This document shows positions 7,773 to 15,863 of a stretch of DNA of 16,539 nucleotides, piece by piece (the stretch's first letter is position 1; each line of letters begins with the position of its first letter). The DNA lies in assembly GCA_905221605.1 (NCBI GenBank), contig CAJNDS010000719.1:65001-81539 (forward strand). Reading direction: 5' to 3'. The translations under genes and the position numbers were made by a program. Origin of the DNA: Symbiodinium natans (taxonomy: Eukaryota; Sar; Dinophyceae; Suessiales; Symbiodiniaceae). The notes beneath the pieces are model-generated. The model searched no databases and was not told the origin of the DNA. It was given only the letters and a program-made list of their open reading frames with translations.

Positions 7773-8330
7773 GCCGGCCCGGCTGCCGAGGCGGCGCGCG
7801 CAAGCGTTTACAATTAAGCAAACATCTGCTGACGGCCTGTCAATGAGAAACACAATAAATACGTCACGTGTGCAAGCAGGTGTCGAATACAGGTGCCAAC
7901 TGCATGGAGTCAATAGCGAGTTGCACGGAATTGACATCCGGGGAACCACCTGAACAAGGCATGACTCTAGCGTCGAAAAGCACATGCATATGCCCAGCTT
8001 GCCAAGCACAGGGATGATCAGCATATCAGTCATATCAGTTCGTCAATCCCTGATGGTCCCGAACAGTCTCAAGTTTGCCAAACACACGTCTGGAACAGGC
8101 TGCACGCCCTGCAGTGAAACGAAGCTCCTACAAAATCCTTCAGAGGCTTTCGCGAGAAGTCCGAAACTGCATACAGTGCATGGACGGCAGCCGCATGCTG
8201 CGATTGAAGGGAAAGCGGCAACAGCATGGTACCCGCTACTTCCTGCCTTCTCTGCCAGAACAAGCCGAGTGGCCATGCCTGGCCCCATCATTTGCTTCTG
8301 CCTCGAGCTCACGGGTCTCGGGCACCGCAG
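7773..8330. other. No recognisable gene
   Basis: Open frames on both strands overlap and match nothing I know. A small imperfect repeat around CATATCAG occurs at about 8021-8038. Confidence 0.45.
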
Positions 8331-8874
8331 TCACATGGCGCTGTGCCTCGTGCATTGCTTGACGTTGTTTTCAAGAAATCCACCCCAAAAGTCTGAATAA
8401 AGCAAATGGGCATTCACAGTGCGCGGCCCTTGGAAAAACTGATGCGCAGCAGCACAAGCCTCTGGTCTGATCAAGTCGTCATGCCGCTTGTTCTCGATAC
8501 CGGCCAATAGCGGGTCAGACGCTTCGATCAGCTCTACGGCTGCTGCAGCTGCATTCAGTGGTGACGACGTTGCGACCTGCAACGCAGCAATACTTTCGGC
8601 CGATCACAATTCGAAAGACCCGATCATTCCTTGCCGAAACCCAGGCTGCTTTTTCCGGTAGACGAGTGAGAAGCAAAATCCGCGGAACCCAGACTTTGTC
8701 ACTCAATTTGACCTCCAGATTCAACACCCTACTATCATCTGCTATCGAGGCTTCTAATCGCATCGTGCGCGCCTCCCTCTGAGCACCGTCGAGGCGTCGG
8801 CCCAGCTCCTCGCGAAAACGCTTGGCCCGCTCGGCCAGCAGCTCCAGACCTCGAACGTCAAAACGAAGCCCACT
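8331..8874 (-). CDS. Candidate two-exon coiled-coil-like protein
   Basis: First piece, minus 8874-8695: an open frame beginning after TGA at 8875-8877 and reading LELLAERAKRFREELGRRLD, then REARTMRLEASIADDSRV and LNLEVKLSDK. Its first half is a heptad-like charged helix with strong G/C at third positions. Second piece, minus 8576-8331: starts VATSSPLNAAAAAVELIEA, continues SDPLLAGIENKRHDDLIRPE and ends at TGA. The 118 bases between (8577-8694) start GTCTGG and end GTTGCAG and leave both frames at codon boundaries. The donor is weak, and reading straight on from the first piece is also open to a stop at 8515. Upstream, another frame reads VRENAGMIEVGF and would join the first piece only through a one-base shift at a T run (8860-8863), hinting at decay. 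Family unknown. Confidence 0.33.
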
Positions 8875-9685
8875 TCAATCATCCCAGCATTTTCACGCAC
8901 ACGAAAAAGCTGAGTACATATCAGGACCAACCAAGCAATAGCCCTGCAACTTGATGCTGATGCAACGTGATGTTCCCAGAGACTGGCTGGGAAGGAGACA
9001 AGAGAAATCTGAACAGGCATGACTGCAGATATGTCTGCAGGTGTAGGGCATGTCCATGGTAGACATGCAGTTCCGGATGACCACTTCGCGTAGAAACGGA
9101 CTTTGCTTGCTGTCCGCGCTGCGTTTCGCTCGCTCCTTGTCGTCATTCGGGTCGCAGGCCCAAGGTCGGCCCATGGCACCGGAGAAGCCGAGTTGGTATA
9201 CATCGACCTATAACCTTGCAAACTATCTTTGCTCAGTGGTGACAGATGGTGACAGAATATCCAATTCCGATAATTCCATAAACGAACCCCCAATGCTTCC
9301 TTAGCCATGTTGTTGACAACCAGCATTATCTCTAAGCCTTTGATCGGCTGAGGCTACAGAGGGGCATGTGTCAAGTCGCGAACTACTAACTTTTTCGAAC
9401 AAAAAACCCTGCATCAAGGACTGGCGGTCGCCACTCACTTCGGCTCGGCTAAAGACATGCAAGACAAGCAGCCTTTGAGCTGCCAGTGGCCCAACCTTTC
9501 ATGCTCGTCACTACTCACGCAAACGACACGCTACCGACGGTTTCCACTGTAGTTCTTGCGACTCCGGCCTTCGTCCTGAAAGCCATAATTGCCGTCATCA
9601 AGCTGGTCTGCCTGGGGCCACACGTCACACAATGACAAAAGATGGTGATGGTTTGACACACTCTCTTCGACACCATGTTGTTGCA
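8875..9685. other. Weak minus-strand coding signal, otherwise empty
   Basis: Minus frames here contain short protein-like bits (DPNDDKERAKRSADSKQSPF near 9120-9155; VRENAGMIEVGF near 8869-8904) without a recognisable domain. From 9330 to 9685 I see nothing. Two short hairpins at 9023-9068 are listed separately. Confidence 0.35.
9023..9068. repeat. Two adjacent short inverted repeats
   Basis: CTGCAGA (9023-9029) and TCTGCAG (9034-9040) flank a four-base loop. Just downstream GCATGTC (9048-9054) and GACATGC (9062-9068) flank a seven-base loop. Both are perfect over 7 bases. Two in 46 bases is mildly unusual but short enough to be chance. Confidence 0.7.
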
Positions 9686-10082
9686 TTAACTGCTGCATTC
9701 ATGAGCTATCTGACTTGTGACCCTGCGGTCTTGGTTGGCCGGTGAAGGATAACCGCTAGCATGAAACATTGGGCGCTCAGACTTGGAGACTAGCGATGAT
9801 TGCTCATACTGGGGATGATTCGCCACATGCCCCATACGTGCAACAAGATCAAGCAAAGCGGTACCAAGGACTGATGGCTTGCTCTCGTCATGGAGAAGAA
9901 TAAGCCCTGCGCAGCAAACGGCAGCCAGCCTCAAGACGGGAAGCTGCGATTGAAAATTCTGTGCAGGCCCCGTGTACACAAGCTCCAGCAAAAAGCATCT
10001 TGTGGCCGAGGGCCCGTCTCATGAGTTCTGGAGCTGTTGGAAAGCGGTAAGTGTGAACCAAACCGAGTCTGTCTAAGTCCAT
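9686..10082 (-). CDS. Candidate coding region, unknown product, two frames
   Basis: From an ATG at 10082 a minus frame gives 64 residues beginning MDLDRLGLVHTYRFPTAPEL. A second minus frame, open from about 9991 to a TAA at 9686, reads QLPVLRLAAVCCAGLILLHD, then SKPSVLGTALLDLVARMG and a Ser/Pro/His-rich tail. The second begins in protein-like fashion just after an AG (TGCACAG), so the two could be exon and exon or a frameshifted gene. The hydrophobic helix could be a membrane segment. No family is recognised. On the plus strand a GTAAGT at 10047 is a perfect donor match and competes with this reading. Confidence 0.25.
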
Positions 10083-10440
10083 CTATGCTAATTAGACTGT
10101 GCTATACTGTGCTCATGCGATGAGAAACCTGTTACACCTCGAGTGCTGCACTTGCCACCCCGTGATCCATTCACAAGACTACAATCGGTCCACGGCAGCG
10201 ACAGTTCAACCGCAAAGTGCAACGCAGAGATACATGCTGCCCTTTCACACAAATAGTTCTGGCCAATGCGCTCTGCAGGGTGTTGCTTCGCGTTCACATC
10301 CTGTACCACGTGCAGGATCGAATGCGTCGAGTGGAAGCGAATGGCCGAAACAATGACCTGCGACCCTACGGACGCGACGTTCAACTAAAACTCCTTGCAA
10401 GCACGACCAGAAATTAACAAAAACTCTAGTGTGAGGTGAT
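10083..10440. other. No recognisable gene
   Basis: A plus frame at 10217-10417 has a natural-looking stretch (VLLRVHILYHVQDRMRRVEA) and the minus strand is open over the same bases. Neither matches a family. The end of this interval is AT-rich and leads into a palindrome. Confidence 0.35.
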
Positions 10441-10452
10441 ATGATATCATAT
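10439..10452. repeat. 14-base perfect palindrome
   Basis: ATATGATATCATAT reads the same on both strands. It lies directly at the start of the open frame beginning at 10441. Possibly a dimeric protein site; more likely AT-rich chance. Confidence 0.9.
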
Positions 10453-10890
10453 GGATCTCTGCCCCATACTACATTGAAAAACGACTGCTCGTTAGATCAG
10501 AACAAGTGCAGCGCGCGGTCGACACGCGAGCTGTGCCCCCATTCGCCTTGTTTTGTGGATGGCCATGGCTTGCGCATCAGCCAACACATTATCCCTTGTA
10601 GCATGTTCGTGAACATTTCCGATCAACATAGTGCCAGTGGCAACTTCGCTCACAGGAGCTCACCTGAACCCGCTGCTGGAAACAACATGAACCCACAGAA
10701 GGATCACTACATTTACTCCTCCATACTACTCTCATCGAATGCTTGGCTTTGCGAGCACTCTGCAAGGTCGGCCTCGGGCTCCTGGGAAATTTATGAACTG
10801 GCCATAAGAGTTTTTTTTGTCGGGGAGGGGGCTGGGCTAGTGGGGGACTATGCGCGGAATGTATTGGTTGACATTCTGACATTCGCCTGA
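10441..10890 (+). CDS. 149-residue ATG frame, unknown
   Basis: It starts at an ATG with G at -3 and closes with TGA. The sequence is Ser/His/Asn rich, lacks a domain, and ends in a more hydrophobic stretch (ELAIRVFFVGEGAGLVGDYA) that is encoded by the G-quadruplex-prone DNA. At this base composition roughly one frame of this length is expected by chance in a window this size, so length is not evidence. The start codon overlaps the palindrome. Confidence 0.2.
   Translation: MISYGSLPHTTLKNDCSLDQNKCSARSTRELCPHSPCFVDGHGLRISQHIIPCSMFVNISDQHSASGNFAHRSSPEPAAGNNMNPQKDHYIYSSILLSSNAWLCEHSARSASGSWEIYELAIRVFFVGEGAGLVGDYARNVLVDILTFA
10822..10846 (+). other. G-quadruplex motif
   Basis: Four G runs of 4, 5, 3 and 5 separated by loops of 1, 2 and 5 bases. 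This meets the usual four-tract definition with short loops, predicting a stable fold on the plus strand. It follows a run of eight T. Confidence 0.75.
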
Positions 10891-11035
10891 CCTCCCATCA
10901 CCCGCCCACCCACGCAAGCACCACTTCGTTCGCTTGCACACACCCTCAGACATACATGTCACACCCTCGAACACATACAACAAGCACACGCCTTCACACA
11001 TGCACGCACAAAGGCATGTATTAGTCAGTCCGTTC
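10891..11035 (+). repeat. AC-rich, G-poor degenerate simple sequence
   Basis: Irregular ACAC, CACC and ACATACA repeats with few G. In 10921-10980 I count A 18, C 24, G 6, T 12. Likely a decayed CA microsatellite. Confidence 0.7.
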
Positions 11036-11078
11036 GAAAACGCTCAGACTCCAGCATCTTGCTAGATTTCGACTAACC

Positions 11079-11107
11079 GCTAGAAATCACATTCCGCGAT
11101 TTCTAGC
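11079..11107. repeat. 10-base inverted repeat, 9-base loop
   Basis: GCTAGAAATC at 11079-11088 and its exact complement GATTTCTAGC at 11098-11107. A related GCTAGATTTC lies at 11061-11070, so three copies of one motif sit within 47 bases in both orientations. It could be a hairpin, a terminator-like structure or a miniature inverted-repeat remnant. No TIR element border is visible around it. Confidence 0.8.
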
Positions 11108-11538
11108 TGAGCATTAACAGACATGAGCAACGTAGCATAATGTCTCGCACATTGTGCGCTCTGTGCCTCGTCTGAGTTGGAAGGATACAGCCGAACAAGC
11201 CATCGAAACAACACACACTGCAAGCAAAAGAAGGAACTTCATTGAGCGTCACCTTGAGCGTCAAAATTTCAACACATTCCCTCAGCCGGCTTGCCCTGCC
11301 GCTTGCATTTGTTGCCGCCTTGGGCAGCTTGGTAGAATGGCTTCGCACAAAGCTACCAACGAATTGTACATCATGGGAGATGGTTACGTCTGATCATCTC
11401 AAAGCTGTGGGGCTCTTAGAATCTCTCTGTCAACGCTCAGCGCTCACGCCGCCAAAGTTCGGCCGGGGCGGATCCGCGCCTTGACAAAGATAAAGGCAAG
11501 CATGACTCGACACAGCAAGCGGACCTTGACACTCTGCG
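11108..11538. other. No recognisable gene
   Basis: Overlapping frames of about 80 codons on both strands, none with a known motif. Confidence 0.45.
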
Positions 11539-11733
11539 ATGCACGCGCCTCACCAGCTCAAAGTCATCCAGGACTGGCACGGGAAGACTCTGAACGGAGG
11601 CATGCACTCGGTGCACTGGGATCTGAGTCGATTTCCCCGCCTGCGTGCTGGCGCAGAGTGCCCTGCGATGGTGGGCACTACTTGGTGTCGCGAGCAAATG
11701 AACGTTTCTCTGACATGCTACGATGACAATTGA
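11539..11733 (+). CDS. 64-residue ATG frame with strong codon bias, unknown
   Basis: The frame runs from ATG (G at -3) to TGA. The first half, containing HQLKVIQDWHGKTLNGGMHS and VHWDLSRFPRLR, has G or C at most third positions and an ordinary protein-like residue mix. The second half is less so. It may be a first exon ending near 11640. The minus strand is also open. No family is recognised. Confidence 0.25.
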   Translation: MHAPHQLKVIQDWHGKTLNGGMHSVHWDLSRFPRLRAGAECPAMVGTTWCREQMNVSLTCYDDN

Positions 11734-13112
11734 AACTTCGGAGCCTGAAAAAGTTTGAACACTTTAAAGAACGAACAAAACCTGGAGTTCGAAAGTTTTG
11801 AGTTAGAAAGCTTGAAAGACTCTTGAATTCGAAGTTTTTGCCTTATGCCCTACGCTAATCTGGTAATCAACAATGTAGTAATATACTAATGGCGAAAATC
11901 GCAATATCGCAAGATGGTAATATCGCAATGTCGTAGCGTCGCATGCGAAGCCGAATTAGTGTCTAAAGTGCCCAGTCAGCGAAACTGAATTAGGAGGCGA
12001 AGACGCATTGCGAAAGTTAAAGCTTCTAGATCAACCCAAAGCAAACACAGAGGCGCCGGCTTCGAACTCGAAAGTTTCAACGGCGTTGGGTTTGGAGTTC
12101 CAAGAAACCACTCTTTTGCATCCAGACCTCGAAACGACTGCCGGGTACTTGAAACAAAGAGCCGAGCCACTAAACCCCCAGATTCCCAAATCCCTGGACC
12201 CCAAACGCGAGGCTCACAAAGCCCCAATACCCTACCGGCCCACACATTCAACCCTACAAACCCTAAGCCCTGCAAACCCCAAAGCTGGAGCCCCTGAAGT
12301 TCATCTGGCCAGACAAAACAAGCTTTAGGATTTGGGGGCGGCTTTCTAACTCCGAACCTTCAACCTTCCAAGCCCTTGATGGTTCATACCTTCAAAGGTT
12401 TCAATGTTCGAGCTCGAGCGCGTGTTCTCCAACTCAATCGCAAAACTCTCGCTACGCCCGAGCTTGGAAGTAATTCAACTGAGAGAGTTTGGAATTTGAC
12501 GAAGTTTCAACTTGCGAGTTCGAGAGCTTTTATCTTGAAAGTTGGATCCGTGGTCGAGCTTGAAAGATCCAAAGGTACAAAGCTGCAAAGTTTCGGGTTG
12601 AGGTCCTGTGTGAGTCGGGGTGGGATCGACGAGTTCGAAGCTTTGAAGCATTTTATCATTTTGAAGCTTTCCAGTTCGAAAGATTGAAATTTCGACGGGT
12701 TCAAAGTTTGATAGAATGAATGATTTTGATACCTGTTCGCGAGTTCGAGGGTTTGATGCAGGACGAGTTGAAAGTTTGATCACTCCGAGTTTGAGAGAAC
12801 CCGAGGTTGAACGTTAGGAGTTCCAGAGTTCGAGAGGTCGAAATGTTGAAAGCATCTCGTACGCGCACAGAAACACCTCCTTCTCTATGTCGCCTTCGTG
12901 AAAGCCTGGGCATCGCTCCCCCCCTACGTTTGAGAGTTTCCTGAGTTTAAACGTTTGGAGTTGTGAGAATACAACTTTGAAGGCGTCACACCCGCAGCCC
13001 CACATTATTAGCTTACTTCTTATTGCAAGCGGAGATCCTAATCCCTAAGCCACATTCGCATGTTCTCGAACTTCGAACTCCACATGTTCGAACTTCGGAC
13101 TTTCGAACTCAG
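11734..13112. repeat. Degenerate GAGTTCGAAAGTTTGA-type repeat field
   Basis: Dozens of imperfect copies of a short motif built on GTTCGAA, AAGTTTGA and GAGTTCGAG recur irregularly for nearly 1.4 kb (for example near 11786, 12061, 12402, 12519, 12629, 12675, 12742, 12826). Copies are spaced irregularly and no clean unit survives, as expected of an old, mutated minisatellite. From about 13062 the motif appears as CGAACTTCGAACTC and CGGACTTTCGAACTC, the reverse orientation. Unlike the flanks, this span is G- and T-rich on the plus strand. Open frames inside it are Phe/Ser/Leu-rich repeat translations, not genes. Confidence 0.75.
12160..12345 (+). repeat. C-rich AAACCC-like segment inside the repeat field
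   Basis: This span interrupts the TTCGAA field with repeated CCC(C)AAA, AACCCTA and AACCCTAAG words, including ACAAACCCTAAGCCC near 12255-12270. The words resemble plant/algal-type telomere repeats (CCCTAAA) but no two perfect units are adjacent, so I call it telomere-like low-complexity DNA only. Confidence 0.5.
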
Positions 13113-13384
13113 ACACCAGGATGATTGGATGTGCGCTTGCAGGTGCCAGACTGGTGCCAGTGCTGATAACACTGCACCCTGGTCGACCCCGGCAGGGTCA
13201 GCTGTGCTGCAGACACACAGCGAGACGGCGGTGAGCGCATTGATCAAAAGAGGTAATCCTGGTATCAGGAGAATCACCCGACGAGCGCCGCAGCAAGGAC
13301 ATAAAGCAGTTGAAGGTGTCGCAAGGGCAGTAAAACCCTCAAAGGGCCATTCAGCACGGCCGATGCCAACGAAAGCTATCCCTA
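13113..13384. other. No recognisable gene
   Basis: A plus frame covers 13060-13470 and begins inside the repeat field. Its later half is Pro/Arg/Lys rich without a motif. Its start is repeat-derived, so I do not call a gene. Confidence 0.4.
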
Positions 13385-13717
13385 CTAAACGGCATGATCC
13401 GCTCCAGACTTCACTGCCACACTCCCCAACACCGCCCCTGCGACCACACAAGGTCGGGGTGTTGGGCTAGGAAAGTAAAGTGTTTGTGGTAAGCCCACCG
13501 CAACCCCACACCAGCTTGCGTTAAGAACATCTCGGGGGGAAAAGTAGACGAGAGTAGCCGCCGCCATGCATCCGGTGAAAACTTGGTTAGTTGAAAGGAA
13601 GATAAGGAAGCAGACCATGCCAGCTATGGCTATGCAGGACGTCATCCCAGCGCACCAAATCTGCTTGCGAGCTTTGTGTCCACAGCTCCATTTTGCTCCA
13701 TCCATTTGTTCCGCCAT
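13385..13717 (-). CDS. Candidate small membrane protein, 110 residues
   Basis: The ATG at 13715-13717 has A at -3 and G at +4, and the frame is open to TAG at 13385. The soluble start MAEQMDGAKWSCGHKARKQ is followed by about 17 hydrophobic residues (GMTSCIAIAGMVCFLIF) and a second hydrophobic stretch (TGCMAAATLVYF), so one or two membrane helices are predicted by eye, with the positive patch HKARKQ on the cytosolic side by the usual rule. A third hydrophobic segment (CVVAGAVLGSVAV) lies near the end. The family is unknown. It could be a first exon, since a transcript could leave the frame anywhere after about residue 70. Confidence 0.35.
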   Translation of the reverse strand: MAEQMDGAKWSCGHKARKQIWCAGMTSCIAIAGMVCFLIFLSTNQVFTGCMAAATLVYFSPRDVLNASWCGVAVGLPQTLYFPSPTPRPCVVAGAVLGSVAVKSGADHAV

Positions 13718-14615
13718 GTTCCGCTAGCTTTGGGACAGTTTCAGAGAAGGGCGTGACCTCCTACACTCATTGACTTGGGCAGCACACGGAAAGTGCTCTA
13801 GCTGCGCTGATGTGCATTCAGACCCCATCTAGAAGCTGCCTGAATTGTATGTACGTTCAGGCTTCACTTGAAGACTAAGGTTGATTCCTAAGTTTGAAAA
13901 CATGCCTCTCCGTGAGGCAGCCCTCGATGTGCAACAATGCCGAACCGGTCATGTCGTTGAGCAACCGACATACCTGGAGGTTGTCCCAGCCCACACCCAA
14001 ACAGGGTGCGCGCGGGGGGGTGGAATGTGCACCCTTCCGGCCATGCACAGGGAGGCTTTCACAAGTCATGGCTGGATTTGCCGGAACAGCGAATTGGTTG
14101 GAGGCGAAGAAACAAAACAAGCCCCAAAAGTCGACGGTTGAATGTGAGCAAATGCTAGCAAACGCTTGCAGGCAGCAAATGAACAACGAGATGCTTCATG
14201 CCATGCCCAAGTCATAGAAACACCACCGAATCCGGTGTGAAAGTAAACCCTTGCTGCTGAGCTCGGGCAATGCCCACGTTTGTTCCCTTCAATTTCTCGC
14301 CTCGGCGCTGGCAGACCCTGGCGTCACCAGACCTGATACGAGGAAGGAACGGAGAAAAGCAGAGACACAACCGGAGGTCAGTTGATGTAGCGATTGCACG
14401 ACAGCCAAACTTCCAAAACAGGTTCGGCGGTGGCACTGTAAACGCCGCCCGCAGCGGAGGTAAACAACCAAGCCCTTGGACATCCAGGATGGCATTTAAC
14501 ACAAGTCAGGCTTTCTGCACTAGACATTCGATGAACGTAAGACTTCCACAAGTCTGACGCCACTTTTCCGGTGCTTTGTGAAACGCCTTCAATCCTGGCC
14601 AGTCGGTGACAGATG
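13718..14615. other. Overlapping short frames, no family
   Basis: At 13881-14217 both strands and two plus frames are open and each has a protein-like portion (for example LREAALDVQQCRTGHVVEQP and ANWLEAKKQNKPQKSTVECE). They overlap one another, so most must be false. 14221-14560 is similar. No domain, RNA gene or repeat seen. Confidence 0.35.
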
Positions 14616-14655
14616 TTTCCAAGGGCTCACTTCCGTTTTCAAGGGCTCACTTCCG
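14616..14655 (+). repeat. 20-base tandem duplication
   Basis: TTTCCAAGGGCTCACTTCCG at 14616-14635 is followed at once by a copy differing at one base (TTTTC for TTTCC). A recent direct duplication. Confidence 0.92.
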
Positions 14656-15053
14656 CGTGCATCCAAAAAAATAAGGCAAAGGCATTCCAGCCGCAGACGC
14701 TGTCGTCCCTGCAAGTTTGTTCACCTGTGAATTCAGCGGCAATTATTGGGATAACACCTTGCTACACATTCCATGGTTGCAAGCAGGACGCGGTCACGTG
14801 GCTAAGTTTTGCACCCATTCTGGCAGTGGAGCCACACCCAGTCGCCGGCACAGTTCCTGTGGCCGCTACATCGTAAAATCGGAGAAAGGTGTACACAAAG
14901 TCATACAACATCATACAACAAACCCCCAAACAGAACGTATCAAACCGCAACGACGCAAGTTGTGTGGAACTGTGGATTGAAAAAACAGAGCTACATAGCA
15001 ACACAACATCACTACACTCCTAACCCAGTTATGCAGCACACGGAACGGAAATA
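14656..15053. other. No recognisable gene
   Basis: Nothing beyond a perfect 10-base tandem pair, TCATACAACA at 14901-14920. Frames overlap on both strands without motifs. Confidence 0.45.
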
Positions 15054-15350
15054 GTGTGCAGGCGCACGGATCACGCAGGATTCTCCCGCTCCCGGCCAGT
15101 GGACCGGCTGGTGCTCATAGCAGAGAACCCGACGAAGTGTAGTTGTGGGCAAACGAAGGAATCGAGCGGAACGCTTGTGAGGAGCGGGAGCTCAGCTTCT
15201 TGTGTTAATACACGCGCGTACGGGCACGGGCTGACAACGGACGAACATGCTGTCGAGAACCTTCGCCGCATCCTGAAGTGCGAAAAACTTTCACGACGCG
15301 CAAAAAAACAGAAACATGCAAGGCAAAGCAAACAGGCCGGCTGTGTCTAA
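15054..15350 (+). CDS. Zinc-ribbon-like fragment, possibly TnpB/Fanzor C-terminus
   Basis: A 98-codon frame without an ATG, bounded by TAG (15051) and TAA (15348). Its core reads LVLIAENPTKCSCGQTKESS, then SSASCVNTRAYGHGLTTDEH, AVENLRRILKCEKL and a Lys/Arg-rich tail. Known: TnpB/Fanzor-type nucleases end with a strand, a Glu, Thr-Ser, a CxxCG half-ribbon, a second Cys pair, then Asp-x-x-Ala-Ala-x-Asn-Ile. Here there is a Glu-x-Pro-Thr-Lys, CxCG (C29, C31), only one later Cys (C50), and D63-E-H-A-V-E-N-L. The order and spacing agree, but a ligand is missing and the earlier RuvC segments are not seen upstream. At best it is a decayed fragment of a mobile-element protein; it could be chance. Confidence 0.25.
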   Translation: MCRRTDHAGFSRSRPVDRLVLIAENPTKCSCGQTKESSGTLVRSGSSASCVNTRAYGHGLTTDEHAVENLRRILKCEKLSRRAKKQKHARQSKQAGCV

Positions 15351-15863
15351 GTGGATCACTACCGATCAATCGCTTGTATTAAGCTGCATACACGCTTGAA
15401 AACTGCACAGAAATGAGAAATGACCTGAAGCTGCATACGGCAGGCCAAATTAGCATGGGTAAGGCCAGAGAGGTACGGAATTGTACAAGTAGTATGTACT
15501 CCTGATGCAGATGCCTGGGTGTCAGTGCTTTGCGTTCACTCGCGCGATGTTCTGAACGGAATAAATGGAAAAGGAACCAGTTGCGGCGCTGAGCAAAGAA
15601 TCTGTTTGCTAAAGTCGGTCCACTCTCAGCAACACCCCTGAGCAATCTCATGCACATGCATTTCTTTTCGGTCTTTATAGGCAGCGTGAACAGACATGCT
15701 CGCTGCCCCCCTTGCGACACAACAATCTTAAACTACTTGCATTCGACATGCACGTCGCCGAACATTGGTGGCCGAACATTGGTGGACGTTCCCTCTTCAA
15801 AAACCGCTGGGTACCGTGCATCGGAGAAGTGGTGACAGTTCTTGGACAGCACCTGCCAAGGCA
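15351..15863. other. No recognisable gene apart from a short duplication
   Basis: Frames on both strands are unremarkable. The minus frame of the adjacent pseudogene runs on to a TAA at 15675-15677 but the homology stops near 15864. Confidence 0.45.
15757..15784 (+). repeat. 14-base perfect tandem duplication
   Basis: GCCGAACATTGGTG occurs twice back to back with no mismatch. Recent duplication; lies in the run-on tail beyond the PPPDE homology. Confidence 0.95.

Noticed and set aside
7171-7953. 260-residue plus-strand open frame, the longest in the window
   Set aside because: Its middle is a Pro run from the poly-C tract, which cannot form stops. The flanking parts are low-complexity Ser/Pro/Gln with no domain.
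7605-8033. Gly-rich minus-strand frame that looks like a glycine-rich protein
   Set aside because: It is the reverse reading of the same poly-C tract; Gly and Trp come from GGG/TGG only.
8395-8402. AATAAA polyadenylation-like signal on the plus strand
   Set aside because: It is a six-base match with no supported plus-strand gene ending there, and dinoflagellates do not rely on this signal.
8754-9326. 190-codon minus-strand open frame
   Set aside because: Most of it is unlike a protein. Its last part overlaps the better coiled-coil frame, and only a short stretch (VRENAGMIEVGF) is convincing.
10042-10056. Perfect GTAAGT donor on the plus strand
   Set aside because: A six-base match is expected several times per window by chance, and the short upstream plus-strand frame has no homology.
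11774-11830. GTTCGAA resembling a tRNA T-loop
   Set aside because: It recurs many times as the repeat motif, with no acceptor or anticodon stem around it. No tRNA could be folded by eye.
12475-12783. 102-codon minus frame rich in Phe, Ser and Leu
   Set aside because: It is a translation of the degenerate TTCGAA repeats.
13684-13701. CTCCATTTTGCTCC resembling part of the dinoflagellate spliced leader
   Set aside because: It shares only the CCATTTTG core plus CTC with a gap, lacks the rest of the leader, and lies in the wrong place to be a retained leader relic for any call here.
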